From JACPHD01 sp964526325 (GTDB lineage Bacteria; Patescibacteriota; Patescibacteriia; Patescibacteriales; GWC2-42-12): a DNA stretch of 31,329 nt. This document shows, one piece after another, positions 1 to 7,750 of the stretch (the stretch's first letter is position 1; each line of letters starts with the position of its first letter). Below the pieces are notes generated by a model that ran no database searches, was not told where the DNA came from, and worked only from the letters and a program-made list of their open reading frames with translations. The translations under genes were made by a program, and so were the position numbers. Where the stretch lies: assembly GCA_964526325.1 (NCBI GenBank), contig CAZGKM010000016.1:1-31329 (forward strand). The letters are read 5' to 3'.

Positions 1-609
1 GGCGGAGCCTATAAAGCCAAAGGCAGAAAATTAAATTTATTCGGCGTGGTTTTTTTAGGCGCCATAACCGCGGTCGGGGGAGGTACGGTGCGCGATTTAA
101 TCATCGGCCGGACGCCATTATTTTATCTTAAAGATTCTAATTATCTTTTAATCTGCTTATTGGCCGGGCTGGCTACCTATTTATTGCCGAACTTTTTTAA
201 AAAGACTTATTCCATTTTCCGTTTAATCGACTCAATCGGTTTGGCGGTTTTCGTAATCATCGGAGCTTCTATCTGCCACTCTTTTTTATTTAAGGGCGCA
301 GTTATGCCGACTCTTTTATCGTCTCTGGCCTGTGTATTTTTAGGCATGCTGACCGGTTTCGGCGGCGGAGTTTTACGCGATGCGATTATGGGCGATACGC
401 CTTTCGCTTTAAAGCCCGGGTCAAATTATGTTTCCAGCGCTTTTTTCGGAGCTTCCATTTATTATTTCTTAATGTTTTTTGATAATGAAGCGGCGGTTAT
501 CATATCAATCATCACTACCTTAATTCTGCGTGAAATCGTTTCGGAATACGGGATATATAAAAAGTTAATCGTTAAAAAATCTTTTTTTAATAAAATTTGG
601 GGTAAATAA
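1..609 (+). CDS. TRIC-type channel / UPF0126 (YicG-like) membrane protein, 5'-truncated
   Basis: The reading frame is open from base 1, so the N-terminus lies outside the window and about 202 residues are visible. The GTG at 46 is internal and not a start. Two homologous halves are seen, each with a glycine-rich membrane motif: GGGTVRD at visible residues 26-32 and GGGVLRD at 121-127, the second followed by a GDTP turn. Hydrophobic segments surround both. This duplicated pattern is the signature of the UPF0126 family, now grouped with TRIC trimeric cation channels; some members have been proposed to move glycine. The substrate cannot be read from sequence. The C-terminus is short and basic. 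The stop lies 1 nt before the next start, which suggests co-transcription with the DUF167 gene. Confidence 0.85.
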   Translation, partial: GGAYKAKGRKLNLFGVVFLGAITAVGGGTVRDLIIGRTPLFYLKDSNYLLICLLAGLATYLLPNFFKKTYSIFRLIDSIGLAVFVIIGASICHSFLFKGAVMPTLLSSLACVFLGMLTGFGGGVLRDAIMGDTPFALKPGSNYVSSAFFGASIYYFLMFFDNEAAVIISIITTLILREIVSEYGIYKKLIVKKSFFNKIWGK

Positions 610-610
610 C

Positions 611-892
611 ATGGATAATTCAAACGGCCTGGAAAAATATAAGGAAGCGCTAAAGAAGAATAAAGAAGTTTATTTGCGCGTTAAGGCGCGCCCGGGCGCG
701 GCTAAAACCGGTGTTAAAGATATTATGGCGGATCAGACTTTAAAAATAGACATAGCGGCGCCGGCCGTTAAGGGCAAAGCGAATCAAGAACTAATAAAAT
801 TTTTAGCCGGACAATTTGCAATAAATAAAAATAATGTTAAGATAATCAGCGGAGCGGGGGAAAGGATAAAGCTAGTAAAGATAGTAAGATAG
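611..892 (+). CDS. DUF167 / YggU-family small protein
   Basis: A 93-residue protein carrying the DUF167 (UPF0235, YggU) core: a VYLRVKARPGA strand near residues 20-30, the AAPAVKGKANQELIKFLA segment near 49-66, then an ISGAGERIKLVKI strand at the C-terminus. The family is small, widespread and soluble. Its biochemical role is not established, so none is assigned. Length is normal. It begins 1 nt after the preceding stop with no visible ribosome-binding site, so translation is probably coupled to the upstream membrane gene. In many bacteria DUF167 genes sit beside YggT-like membrane genes; here the partner is a TRIC-like gene instead. Confidence 0.88.
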   Translation: MDNSNGLEKYKEALKKNKEVYLRVKARPGAAKTGVKDIMADQTLKIDIAAPAVKGKANQELIKFLAGQFAINKNNVKIISGAGERIKLVKIVR

Positions 893-910
893 TACAATTA
901 AAAAATTATA

Positions 911-1009
911 TGTCATTGCGAGGAGCCCGTAATCGGGCGACGAAGCAATCTCTGGTTAATGTCCGAGTACGTGAGATTGCTTCACTCCCTCCGGTCGTTC
1001 GCAATGACA
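911..1009. repeat. REP-like double inverted repeat, copy 1
   Basis: The outer arms are TGTCATTGCGA (911-921) and TCGCAATGACA (999-1009). The inner arms are GAAGCAATCTC (about 942-952) and GAGATTGCTTC (973-983). The RNA or single strand would fold into a long nested hairpin. A second copy lies at 11100-11212. It sits immediately before uppS and happens to be open in the uppS frame. Confidence 0.85.
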
Positions 1010-1020
1010 ATATCGCATAT

Positions 1021-1731
1021 ATGCCGGATAAAACAAATCAAAATAATATTCCGACTCATGTCGGTATAATCATGGACGGTAACCGGCGTTGGGCGAAGGA
1101 AAGAAATCTGCCGACTTTTGAGGGTCATCTAATAGGCTATGAAAAAATGAAGCAGTCGCCGGAGTGGTTTTTTTCTCGGGGCGTTAAAATTTTATCGTTT
1201 TACGCTTTTTCCACGGAAAATTGGAACCGCCAGCCGGCAGAAGTAAATTATTTAATGAAGTTACTCGAAAATGCTGTTGAAAATAATTTGCGCGAGCTTG
1301 CCAAAAAAAATTGCTATAAGATATTAATCAGCGGCCGCATTGAAGAATTGCCGGCAGACTTGCCGGCTAAATGCCTTGAAATAATGCAAGAGACTAAAGC
1401 CAATAACCGCGGAATTATTAATGTCTGCTTGAATTACGGCGGCCGGGCGGAAATAGTTGACGCGGTGCGTAAAATGATAAAAAATAAGGTTGAACTCGAG
1501 CAGGTGCACGAAGGCATGATAAAAAAATATTTATACAGCCCTGATTTGCCGGATCCGGATATAATCGTGCGCACTTCGGGCGAACAGAGGCTGTCAGGTT
1601 TTTTGACTTGGCAGTCGGTTTACAGCGAAATATTTTTCATGAAAAAATATTGGCCGGATTTTGAAGAGTCGGACGCGGAGGTTGTTTTAAAGGAATATGG
1701 AGAAAGAAAAAGGAGATTCGGGGCTAATTAG
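1021..1731 (+). CDS. uppS: Isoprenyl transferase (undecaprenyl diphosphate synthase)
   Basis: Cis-prenyltransferase that condenses isopentenyl diphosphate onto farnesyl diphosphate to make the C55 carrier lipid for peptidoglycan and surface glycans. The diagnostic blocks are present: HVGIIMDGNRRWA near residues 12-24 with the catalytic Asp, FYAFSTENWNR in the middle, and RTSGEQRLSGFLTWQS followed by YSEIFF near the C-terminus. At 236 residues from ATG 1021 it has the usual family length. The frame is open upstream to ATG 910, but those extra 37 codons are the REP-like repeat read as protein, so 1021 is preferred. Nothing like a Shine-Dalgarno precedes either start. The product fits with MurJ at 17122 and the sugar transferase at 26407, which flip or load undecaprenyl-linked cargo. 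Confidence 0.95.
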   Translation: MPDKTNQNNIPTHVGIIMDGNRRWAKERNLPTFEGHLIGYEKMKQSPEWFFSRGVKILSFYAFSTENWNRQPAEVNYLMKLLENAVENNLRELAKKNCYKILISGRIEELPADLPAKCLEIMQETKANNRGIINVCLNYGGRAEIVDAVRKMIKNKVELEQVHEGMIKKYLYSPDLPDPDIIVRTSGEQRLSGFLTWQSVYSEIFFMKKYWPDFEESDAEVVLKEYGERKRRFGAN

Positions 1732-1813
1732 AAATTTTAAATTAAAATCTCTTCTTATTTTAAGGAAGGGTTTTTTTATTGAATTATGATCATTATTCTG
1801 CTAAACTTCTGTC

Positions 1814-3049
1814 ATGAATAATCAAACTAAAAATACGCCTTTAGCCGACCGGATCAGGCCGGAAATATTGGAAGAATTATTAGGCCAGGATGAAATCATC
1901 GGCCAAGGAAAAATGCTAAGACAGGCCATAGAATCCGATAAAGCGCCGTCTATGATTTTTTGGGGGCCGCCCGGTTCCGGCAAAACAACTTTGGCTTATA
2001 TTGTGGCTAAACATACAAAGGCCGAATTTATACGATTCAGCGCGGTAACCAGCGGAGTTAAAGATTTAAAAGAAGTGATTAAAAAAGCCAGAGAGAACGC
2101 CATTGAAGACAAAAAAACCATTTTATTTATTGATGAAATTCACCGTTGGAATAAGGCCCAGCAGGACGCGCTCTTACCGCATGTTGAACGCGGTACAATT
2201 ACTTTAATCGGCGCTACCACGGAAAATCCCAGCTTTGAAGTGCGCGGCGCTTTATTATCCCGCTGCCGGGTTTTTGTTTTAAAGCAGTTGAAGGCCGAGC
2301 AAATTATGGAAATAATTAAAAGAGCGCTTAAAGACAAAGCAAAAGGCTTGGGCGGGCTGGAGGTAAAAATAAACGATGAAACCATAGGCTTATTGGCCCG
2401 CATGTCTAACGGCGATGCGCGTACGGCTTTAAACGTTTTAGAATATGCCGCGTCTATCTCTCTTAGTAAAGAGGGTAAGGCGGATTTAAATGAAATTACC
2501 GCCGATATCATAAAAGAAGTTTTTCAAAAGTCATATTTGCTTTACGACAAAGACGGGGAAGAGCATTATAATATTATTTCGGCTTTGCATAAATCTCTGC
2601 GCGGTTCGGATGCGGACGCGGCTTTATACTGGCTGGCCAGGATGCTTGAAGCCGGCGAAGATCCTTTATACGTGGCGCGGCGCTTAGTCCGTTTCGCTTC
2701 CGAGGATATCGGATTGGCTAATTCGCGCGCCTTAGAGCAGGCCGTAGCCGCTTATCAGGCCTGCCATTTTATCGGTTTGCCCGAATGCAATGTCATATTG
2801 GCGCAAGCCGTTGTTTATCTGGCCAAATGCGAAAAATCCAATGAATTATATACGGCTTATAACCAGGCGGCGCATGACGTAAATGAATTCGGCAATTTGC
2901 CGGTGCCGCTCCATATCCGCAACGCGCCGACAAAATTAATGAAAGATTTGAATTACGGTAAAGATTATAAATACAGCCCCGATTACGGCTATAAAGAAAA
3001 GCAGGAGTATTTGCCGGATAAATTAAAGAAGAGGAAATATTTGAAGTAG
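1814..3049 (+). CDS. rarA: Replication-associated recombination protein A (RarA/MgsA AAA+ ATPase)
   Basis: AAA+ clamp-loader-like ATPase that acts at stalled replication forks. Walker A GPPGSGKT is at residues 51-58, Walker B ILFIDE at 103-108 followed by the family-typical IHRWNKAQQDALLPHVE, sensor-1 GATTENPSF at 133-141, and an arginine finger in LLSRCR near 148-153. The C-terminal half contains the tetramerisation signature (SLRGSDADAALYWLARML, then ASEDIGLAN), which separates RarA from RuvB and DnaX. At 411 residues it is slightly short but complete. It ends with a lysine-rich tail. It is followed by a long AT-rich inverted repeat, so it is probably the last gene of its transcript. Confidence 0.95.
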   Translation: MNNQTKNTPLADRIRPEILEELLGQDEIIGQGKMLRQAIESDKAPSMIFWGPPGSGKTTLAYIVAKHTKAEFIRFSAVTSGVKDLKEVIKKARENAIEDKKTILFIDEIHRWNKAQQDALLPHVERGTITLIGATTENPSFEVRGALLSRCRVFVLKQLKAEQIMEIIKRALKDKAKGLGGLEVKINDETIGLLARMSNGDARTALNVLEYAASISLSKEGKADLNEITADIIKEVFQKSYLLYDKDGEEHYNIISALHKSLRGSDADAALYWLARMLEAGEDPLYVARRLVRFASEDIGLANSRALEQAVAAYQACHFIGLPECNVILAQAVVYLAKCEKSNELYTAYNQAAHDVNEFGNLPVPLHIRNAPTKLMKDLNYGKDYKYSPDYGYKEKQEYLPDKLKKRKYLK

Positions 3050-3052
3050 TTG

Positions 3053-3126
3053 AAAGTTATAAAGTAAAAAGTTAAAAGACTAAAAAATTATTTTTTTATT
3101 TTTATAACTTTTTACTTTTAAACTTT
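3053..3126. repeat. Long AT-rich imperfect inverted repeat (possible terminator/stem-loop)
   Basis: The arms at 3053-3074 and 3105-3126 match in 20 of 22 positions, around a 30-nt loop that includes a run of seven T. It fills the whole gap between rarA and the malic enzyme gene. It could act as a bidirectional transcription barrier or be a small palindromic mobile repeat. Confidence 0.6.
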
Positions 3127-3138
3127 AAACTCATTTTT

Positions 3139-4269
3139 ATGGACTACTCAAAAAAATCAATTGCTTTGCATAAAAAGCATAGGGGTAAAATTGAAATCAA
3201 GTCAAAGGTTAAGTTAAAAACCAGAGATGATTTATCGCTGGCTTATACTCCGGGCGTGGCCGCGGTATCTTCGGCTATTGGCAAAGACAAAAAATTATCT
3301 TGGCGTTTAACCAATCGCGCCAATCAGATAGCGATTGTTTCCGACGGCACGGCGGTTTTGGGTTTGGGCAATATAGGGCCGGAGGCGGCTATGCCGGTCA
3401 TGGAAGGCAAGTCGGCGATTTTTAAAGAGCTGGCCGGCGTTGACGCCATACCGCTCTGTTTAAATGTTCAAGGCGTTGAAGAAATCATTAATTTTTGCCG
3501 GCAAATTGAACCGAGTTTCGGCGGCATAAATTTAGAGGATATTTCGGCTCCGCGCTGTTTTGAAATCTCGGAGCGGCTGGAGAAAGAATTATCCATTCCG
3601 GTTTTTCATGATGATCAGGACGGCACGGCCATCGCGGTTTTAGCCGCTTTGATCAACGCCTGCAAAGTAATGGATAAAACAATGAAAAAATTGAAAATTG
3701 TCATAAATGGCGCCGGCGCGGCCGGCTTGGCGGTGGCGCGCCTGCTTTTGGCGGTTGGCGTTGGCGATTTAATCATATTGGATAGCCAAGGCATAATTTA
3801 CCACGGCAGAGAAAACTTGAATCAGGTTAAATGTAAATTTGCCTTAGAGACCAATAAGAAAAAAATTAATGGCGGCTTGGTTGACGCTTTGCCGGGAGCC
3901 GATGTTTTTATCGGGCTTTCTAAGGCGAATTTAGTGACCGAAGCAATGGTTAAATCCATGAATCCGGAGCCGATTGTTTTCGCCATGGCTAATCCCGTGC
4001 CGGAAATTATGCCTGATCTCGCTATAAAAGCCGGAGCGGGCTTAGTCGGCACGGGCCGATCAGATTTTCCCAATCAGATTAACAATGCTTTGGTTTTCCC
4101 GGGAATTTTCCGCGGGCTGTTAGATCATAAAGTTAAGCAAGTGACAACAAAAATAAAAATTAAAGCGGCCTTAGCTTTGGCCGGCGTTATTAAGCCGAAT
4201 AAAAATCAGCTTTTGCCGTTAATTACTGATAAAAGAGTGGTAAAAGCCATAGCTAGGGCGGTAAAATAA
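3139..4269 (+). CDS. NAD(P)-dependent malic enzyme (malate dehydrogenase, decarboxylating)
   Basis: Short bacterial malic enzyme of 376 residues that converts malate to pyruvate and CO2 with reduction of NAD(P)+. Visible features are the catalytic-Tyr region LAYTPGVA (33-40), the general-base Lys in MEGKSAIFK (88-96), the metal-binding acidic pair in NLEDISAPRCFEI (131-143), FHDDQDGTA (156-164), and the Rossmann loop GAGAAG (191-196). The later GTGRSDFPNQINN stretch is also typical. No phosphotransacetylase-like C-terminal domain is present, so this is the minimal form. In this fermentative gene set it would link malate to pyruvate. Cofactor preference (NAD or NADP) cannot be decided by eye. 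The start at 3139 gives a normal N-terminus. Confidence 0.94.
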   Translation: MDYSKKSIALHKKHRGKIEIKSKVKLKTRDDLSLAYTPGVAAVSSAIGKDKKLSWRLTNRANQIAIVSDGTAVLGLGNIGPEAAMPVMEGKSAIFKELAGVDAIPLCLNVQGVEEIINFCRQIEPSFGGINLEDISAPRCFEISERLEKELSIPVFHDDQDGTAIAVLAALINACKVMDKTMKKLKIVINGAGAAGLAVARLLLAVGVGDLIILDSQGIIYHGRENLNQVKCKFALETNKKKINGGLVDALPGADVFIGLSKANLVTEAMVKSMNPEPIVFAMANPVPEIMPDLAIKAGAGLVGTGRSDFPNQINNALVFPGIFRGLLDHKVKQVTTKIKIKAALALAGVIKPNKNQLLPLITDKRVVKAIARAVK

Positions 4270-4283
4270 TATTTATAATTTCT

Positions 4284-4826
4284 ATGTCTGATAATAAGCA
4301 AAAGCTGCTCCTCCATATTTGCTGCGTCGGCTGCGGCGTTTATGTCAGCCAGCTTCTAAAACAGGATTATGACGTAACGCTGTTTTTTTATAATCCGAAT
4401 ATCTGGCCGGAAGAGGAATATAAAAAAAGAGAAACAGAAACAGGGGAAATCGCCAAAAGATATAAGCTGGAACTGGTTAAGGGCGAATATGAGCATGACA
4501 AATGGCTTGAGGCGGTGCGCGGCCATGAAAAAGATCCGGAAAAAGGCGAACGCTGCTTAATTTGCTATAAATTCAGATTAGAGGCGGCCGCGGCTATGGC
4601 GAAAAAATTAAATTGTAAATATCTGGCCGCTACTTTAACTACCAGTCCGCATAAGGATGCTTCGGCGATTAATTTAATAGGCGAACAAGCGGCTTCCCGA
4701 AACGGCTTAAAATTTTTAAATAAAGATTTTAAAAAACAAGATGGTTTTAAAAAATCTTCGGCTTTATCCCGCGAACTCGGACTTTACCGGCAGAATTATT
4801 GCGGCTGCGAATTCAGCCGGCGCTAA
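4284..4826 (+). CDS. queH: Epoxyqueuosine reductase QueH (DUF208)
   Basis: Last step of queuosine biosynthesis: reduction of epoxyqueuosine to queuosine in the tRNA wobble position by the non-cobalamin QueH family. The cysteines expected for its iron-sulfur cluster and redox chemistry are visible: C13, C14 and C17 in LHICCVGCG, C91 and C94 in GERCLICYKFR, and C173 and C175 in QNYCGC. The FFYNPNIWPEEEYKKR segment (34-49) and the TTSPHK motif are also family-typical. Most family members read CCAPC at the first site; here it is CCVGC. Length (180) is normal. No other queuosine gene is in the window, so the precursor is either salvaged or made elsewhere. It starts 14 nt after the malic enzyme stop. 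Confidence 0.93.
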   Translation: MSDNKQKLLLHICCVGCGVYVSQLLKQDYDVTLFFYNPNIWPEEEYKKRETETGEIAKRYKLELVKGEYEHDKWLEAVRGHEKDPEKGERCLICYKFRLEAAAAMAKKLNCKYLAATLTTSPHKDASAINLIGEQAASRNGLKFLNKDFKKQDGFKKSSALSRELGLYRQNYCGCEFSRR

Positions 4827-4838
4827 ATTAAATTCAGG

Positions 4839-4868
4839 TTGAAAAATATTAACTTTTAATGCTATAAT
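4839..4868 (+). promoter_or_regulatory. Sigma70-type promoter placed for a leaderless pilT transcript
   Basis: TTGAAA (4839-4844), an 18-bp spacer, then TATAAT (4863-4868). The pilT ATG begins 7 nt after the -10 box, where transcription would be expected to start, so the mRNA should have little or no 5' leader. No Shine-Dalgarno is present, consistent with leaderless initiation. Confidence 0.65.
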
Positions 4869-4874
4869 TGCTCT

Positions 4875-5918
4875 ATGGATATATCTTCTTATTTTAAACA
4901 AGCAATTGAAAGAAATGCATCCGATTTGCATCTGGCGGCCGGCAGTATTCCGGCTTTGCGTATTGGCGGCGAATTGGTCAAATTAAACCATGACGTGCTT
5001 GAAAATGATGAATTAAAGCGGGCGATAGCCTCGTTAATCAGTAAAAAAACCATGGAAAAATTTGAGCGCAAGCGCGAGCTGGATTTTTCCCAGGAATTTT
5101 TCGGTTCCCGCTTCAGGGTTAATTTGCATTACCAGGAAGGTAAAATCGGCTTAACCGCCAGGTTGGTGCTTAATACTATTCCCGGACCGGAAGAATTAGG
5201 CTTTGACGAAGTTATTTATAAGTTAACCCATATAAAGGACGGGTTGATTATAGTGACCGGACCGTCAGGCTCGGGAAAATCAACTACTTTGGCCTGCATG
5301 GTAAATATTATCAATAAAGAAAGGCGGGCCAATATTATAACGATTGAAGATCCGATAGAATTTTTATTCAAAGAAGAGCAAAGCATTATTGAGCAGAGAG
5401 AATTAGGCCATGACACCATGAGTTTTGCCTCAGCATTAAAATATGCATTGCGCCAAGATCCTAACGTAATCATGCTGGGAGAAATGAGAGATATGGAAAC
5501 GACTTCCGCGGCTTTGACCGCGGCTGAAACCGGCCATTTGGTTATTTCCACCCTGCATACTTCAACCGCTGATGAAACCATCGGCCGGATAGTTGATATT
5601 TTTCCGGCGCACCAGCAGCAGCAGATTTTAAATCAATTGGCTTCAACTTTGCGGGCGGTTATCGCCCAGCAATTATTGCCTAAATTAGGCGGCGGGCGGA
5701 TAGTCGCGCGCGAAATCATGATTCATAATTCGGCCATCGCCAATTTAATAAGGTCAAACCAAATGGGCCAGCTCTACTCGGTTATCCAGACCAGCCAGAA
5801 AGAAGGCATGATAACCATGAATAAGGCGATTGACAAATTATTGCAAGACAACCTGATAAGTAAAGATGTGGCGCATAACAGCAAGCGAGATCTTGGCACC
5901 AAAGTTTCTTATTATTAA
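4875..5918 (+). CDS. pilT: Type IV pilus retraction ATPase PilT
   Basis: Hexameric secretion-type ATPase that drives pilus retraction at the inner face of the membrane. Walker A GPSGSGKST is at 129-137, the Asp box ITIEDPIEF at 155-163, Walker B VIMLGEMRD at 198-206 in the PilT form (GEMRD), and the His box HLVISTLHT at 221-229. The N-terminal PAS-like domain begins with the usual SDLHL motif (16-20). Length (347) is normal. The C-terminal stretch GGRIVAREIM matches PilT rather than PilB. No other pilus gene is in the window. It has its own promoter immediately upstream. The stop is followed by a 58-bp repeat with a perfect hairpin that may terminate transcription. Confidence 0.95.
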   Translation: MDISSYFKQAIERNASDLHLAAGSIPALRIGGELVKLNHDVLENDELKRAIASLISKKTMEKFERKRELDFSQEFFGSRFRVNLHYQEGKIGLTARLVLNTIPGPEELGFDEVIYKLTHIKDGLIIVTGPSGSGKSTTLACMVNIINKERRANIITIEDPIEFLFKEEQSIIEQRELGHDTMSFASALKYALRQDPNVIMLGEMRDMETTSAALTAAETGHLVISTLHTSTADETIGRIVDIFPAHQQQQILNQLASTLRAVIAQQLLPKLGGGRIVAREIMIHNSAIANLIRSNQMGQLYSVIQTSQKEGMITMNKAIDKLLQDNLISKDVAHNSKRDLGTKVSYY

Positions 5919-5919
5919 A

Positions 5920-5977
5920 GCTTTAAAAACTTTTTCAGAAAAAGTTTTTAATATTTTCAAAAAATATAACGAATCAA
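5920..5977. repeat. 58-bp dispersed repeat, copy A, containing a hairpin
   Basis: It begins 1 nt after the pilT stop. An 11-bp perfect hairpin (AAAAACTTTTT, loop CAG, AAAAAGTTTTT) is followed by a second small palindrome, ATATTTT-CAA-AAAATAT. Copy B at 7673-7730 matches at 53 of 58 positions by hand alignment. It probably works as a terminator. Confidence 0.8.
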
Positions 5978-6029
5978 GTTAAAATTTAATAGCGAGCAAA
6001 GCTCTACGGCCGTTAAATTTTAACTTGAT
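5973..6029 (+). promoter_or_regulatory. Perfect 17-bp stem-loop just before a hypothetical gene
   Basis: The arms at 5973-5989 and 6013-6029 are perfectly complementary. The 23-nt loop contains the mini-palindrome GAGCAAAGCTC. The stem ends 10 nt before the ATG at 6040, so in mRNA it could affect translation initiation. It overlaps the end of repeat copy A by five bases. Confidence 0.6.
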
Positions 6030-6039
6030 AAATAATTTT

Positions 6040-6369
6040 ATGCTACCAGAAAAATGGCAAGAAATAGTCGGCAACATTAAAGACAATTTTGCAGTTGAGG
6101 AAAACGGCAAGGAGCATCTTGAAGCTGAAGGCGGCGCGGATGTCGAGTATATAGTATTTAACGGCCCGTTAGGCAGGATAAGATTAGAGTTTGTGTCCAA
6201 GCCCGTAATTTTGGATAAAAAAACCAAATATTCAAACCGCATCGGCTCAGAGACTGTAGTGGACTATATTTACAGCGCGGATGAAAAATCCCATAAATTA
6301 AAAGCTTATAAATGGGACGAGGCTTTAAACGATTGGCTTGAAATGGAAGCTAATAAATTTGCTTCATAA
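6040..6369 (+). CDS. Hypothetical small soluble protein
   Basis: A 109-residue protein that I do not recognise. It has no signal peptide or membrane segment, is rich in charged residues, and the pattern of alternating hydrophobics around VEYIVFNGPLGRIRLEFVSKP (about 35-55) and VVDYIYSADEK suggests a small beta-rich fold. ATG 6040 is chosen over the in-frame TTG at 6025 because the TTG lies inside the upstream stem. It is followed after 9 nt by a membrane-anchored hypothetical, and the pair is likely co-transcribed. Similar small beta proteins are common in Patescibacteria, but no function is inferred. Confidence 0.7.
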   Translation: MLPEKWQEIVGNIKDNFAVEENGKEHLEAEGGADVEYIVFNGPLGRIRLEFVSKPVILDKKTKYSNRIGSETVVDYIYSADEKSHKLKAYKWDEALNDWLEMEANKFAS

Positions 6370-6378
6370 AACACATAT

Positions 6379-6801
6379 ATGACTAAAAATATAAAAATTC
6401 TTATTTTTTCATTGTTAATTCTTTTTTTATTGGTTTTATATTTAATTTTTACTTCGGGATCGATTAAGGAAACGAGCGTCCCGGCCGACACCGCGGAGCA
6501 GATAAAAAAAGATGATATGGTTTTGCTGGAAAACGATTACAAATCAAAAACCAAAGAATTTTTCGGTGCTTACGAAAATTTAATAAAAGATAATAATTTT
6601 ACCGAAGAAAATGTTACTGAATTGAAGAATAAGCTGCTGAATTTAATGGTGCCGGTTAAATTTAAAGAGTTGCATATTCAATTTGTTTTAGCTTTGACTA
6701 AAATGGAAAATTATTTCAGGCAAAAAGATGAGCAGGAAAAAAGCGATAGTTTGCGGGCGGTAAATCAGTTAAAGGCTGATTATAGTTGGCTGAACGATTA
6801 A
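6379..6801 (+). CDS. Hypothetical protein with a single N-terminal membrane anchor
   Basis: 140 residues, family not recognised. A short basic start (MTKNIK) is followed by a strongly hydrophobic segment at residues 6-25, then a Ser/Thr-rich linker and a charged, predominantly helical region to the end. There is no signal-peptidase or lipobox motif, so it is most likely a signal-anchored protein with the helical domain outside the membrane. The region 43-135 is rich in Lys, Glu and Leu and could form a helical bundle. It sits 9 nt after the preceding hypothetical and 72 nt before a multi-pass membrane gene, in a block of lineage-type genes between pilT and pgk. Confidence 0.7.
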   Translation: MTKNIKILIFSLLILFLLVLYLIFTSGSIKETSVPADTAEQIKKDDMVLLENDYKSKTKEFFGAYENLIKDNNFTEENVTELKNKLLNLMVPVKFKELHIQFVLALTKMENYFRQKDEQEKSDSLRAVNQLKADYSWLND

Positions 6802-6873
6802 TTTCTTATTTATACCGCGCTAAATTGCTGTTAGGAAAAGTAAAATATTAGGCATATTGAATATAAATAAAAT

Positions 6874-7671
6874 ATGGTGAGTGATAATCCAGTAAAAAAT
6901 TTTAGTAGAGTAAAATTAAATCGTTTTTTTCCTTTATTTGTGCCGTTGTTAATTTATGCTTTGGATGAAATGTATTTTTTTTATCCCAAGTTAATTTATC
7001 TAGCTCTTGTTTTCATAAATTTGTTGATATTTTTTGCGGTTTGGCAGTTTTGCTCGGCGAGCCAAGTCGATAAAGAGTGGTGGAATTATTTAATATTGCC
7101 GGCCGTCATGTCCAGCGTTGTTATGGCCTATTCGGTTTTTTTAAGTTCCAAAACGGTTATCCAGCTGTTGTTCGCTCTTAATTTGGTTTTTTTATATTTA
7201 TACTTGCGCCATATTTACTATTATCTTTTAAGCCCGAGCCAATATGAAATTTTCAGCATAGAGAATATTTCTTCTTACGTCAGCTGGTTAAGTTTCTTTC
7301 TTCTTTCGGCTACAATCTACGGACTGCAATCATTTTTAAATTTGCCGATTTTCCGTTTAGTGTTAATTGTATTGGCCGTAGCCGCTTTAATCGTTTATCA
7401 GATTATTTGGGTAAATAAGATAGATTTTAAAAAGGGTTTACCTTATATTTTAATTATTTGTTTGATTTTGGTGGAATTATGCTGGGCAATTTCCTTTTTG
7501 CCTTTTAATTACAACATTTCCGGGCTTTGCCTGGCTATCTGTTTTTATGCGATTATCGGCCTGGTTAAAAATTACTTGCTTGACAAATTGAACGCAGCCA
7601 GAGTAAAAATGTATTTAATCCTAGGACTGGTTAGTTTATTATTAATATTATTTACGGCCAGGTGGATTTAA
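6874..7671 (+). CDS. Hypothetical multi-pass membrane protein
   Basis: 265 residues, almost entirely hydrophobic, with roughly seven to eight predicted membrane segments by eye. The short N-terminal region is basic (KNFSRVKLNRF), and the loops contain few charges. No transporter, protease or glycosyltransferase motif is visible, so no function is offered. Codon use and base composition match its neighbours. It may form a unit with the anchored hypothetical upstream and the HtrA-like protein downstream. The stop at 7671 is followed after 1 nt by copy B of the 58-bp repeat, the same arrangement seen after pilT. Confidence 0.72.
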   Translation: MVSDNPVKNFSRVKLNRFFPLFVPLLIYALDEMYFFYPKLIYLALVFINLLIFFAVWQFCSASQVDKEWWNYLILPAVMSSVVMAYSVFLSSKTVIQLLFALNLVFLYLYLRHIYYYLLSPSQYEIFSIENISSYVSWLSFFLLSATIYGLQSFLNLPIFRLVLIVLAVAALIVYQIIWVNKIDFKKGLPYILIICLILVELCWAISFLPFNYNISGLCLAICFYAIIGLVKNYLLDKLNAARVKMYLILGLVSLLLILFTARWI

Positions 7672-7672
7672 T

Positions 7673-7730
7673 GCTTTTAAAACTTTTTTAAAAAAAGTTT
7701 TTAATATTTTCAAAAAATATAATGTATCAA
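7673..7730. repeat. 58-bp dispersed repeat, copy B
   Basis: It matches copy A (5920-5977) at 53 of 58 positions and sits in the same place, 1 nt after a stop codon. The poly-A/poly-T hairpin is kept, with AAAACTTTT and AAAAGTTTT arms. A role as terminator is likely. Confidence 0.8.
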
Positions 7731-7750
7731 ATAATTTATAAAAAATAGCC

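Noticed and set aside
910..1020. 37-residue N-terminal extension of UppS
   Set aside because: The extension is entirely a REP-like repeat also present at 11100-11212, and ATG 1021 gives the normal length.
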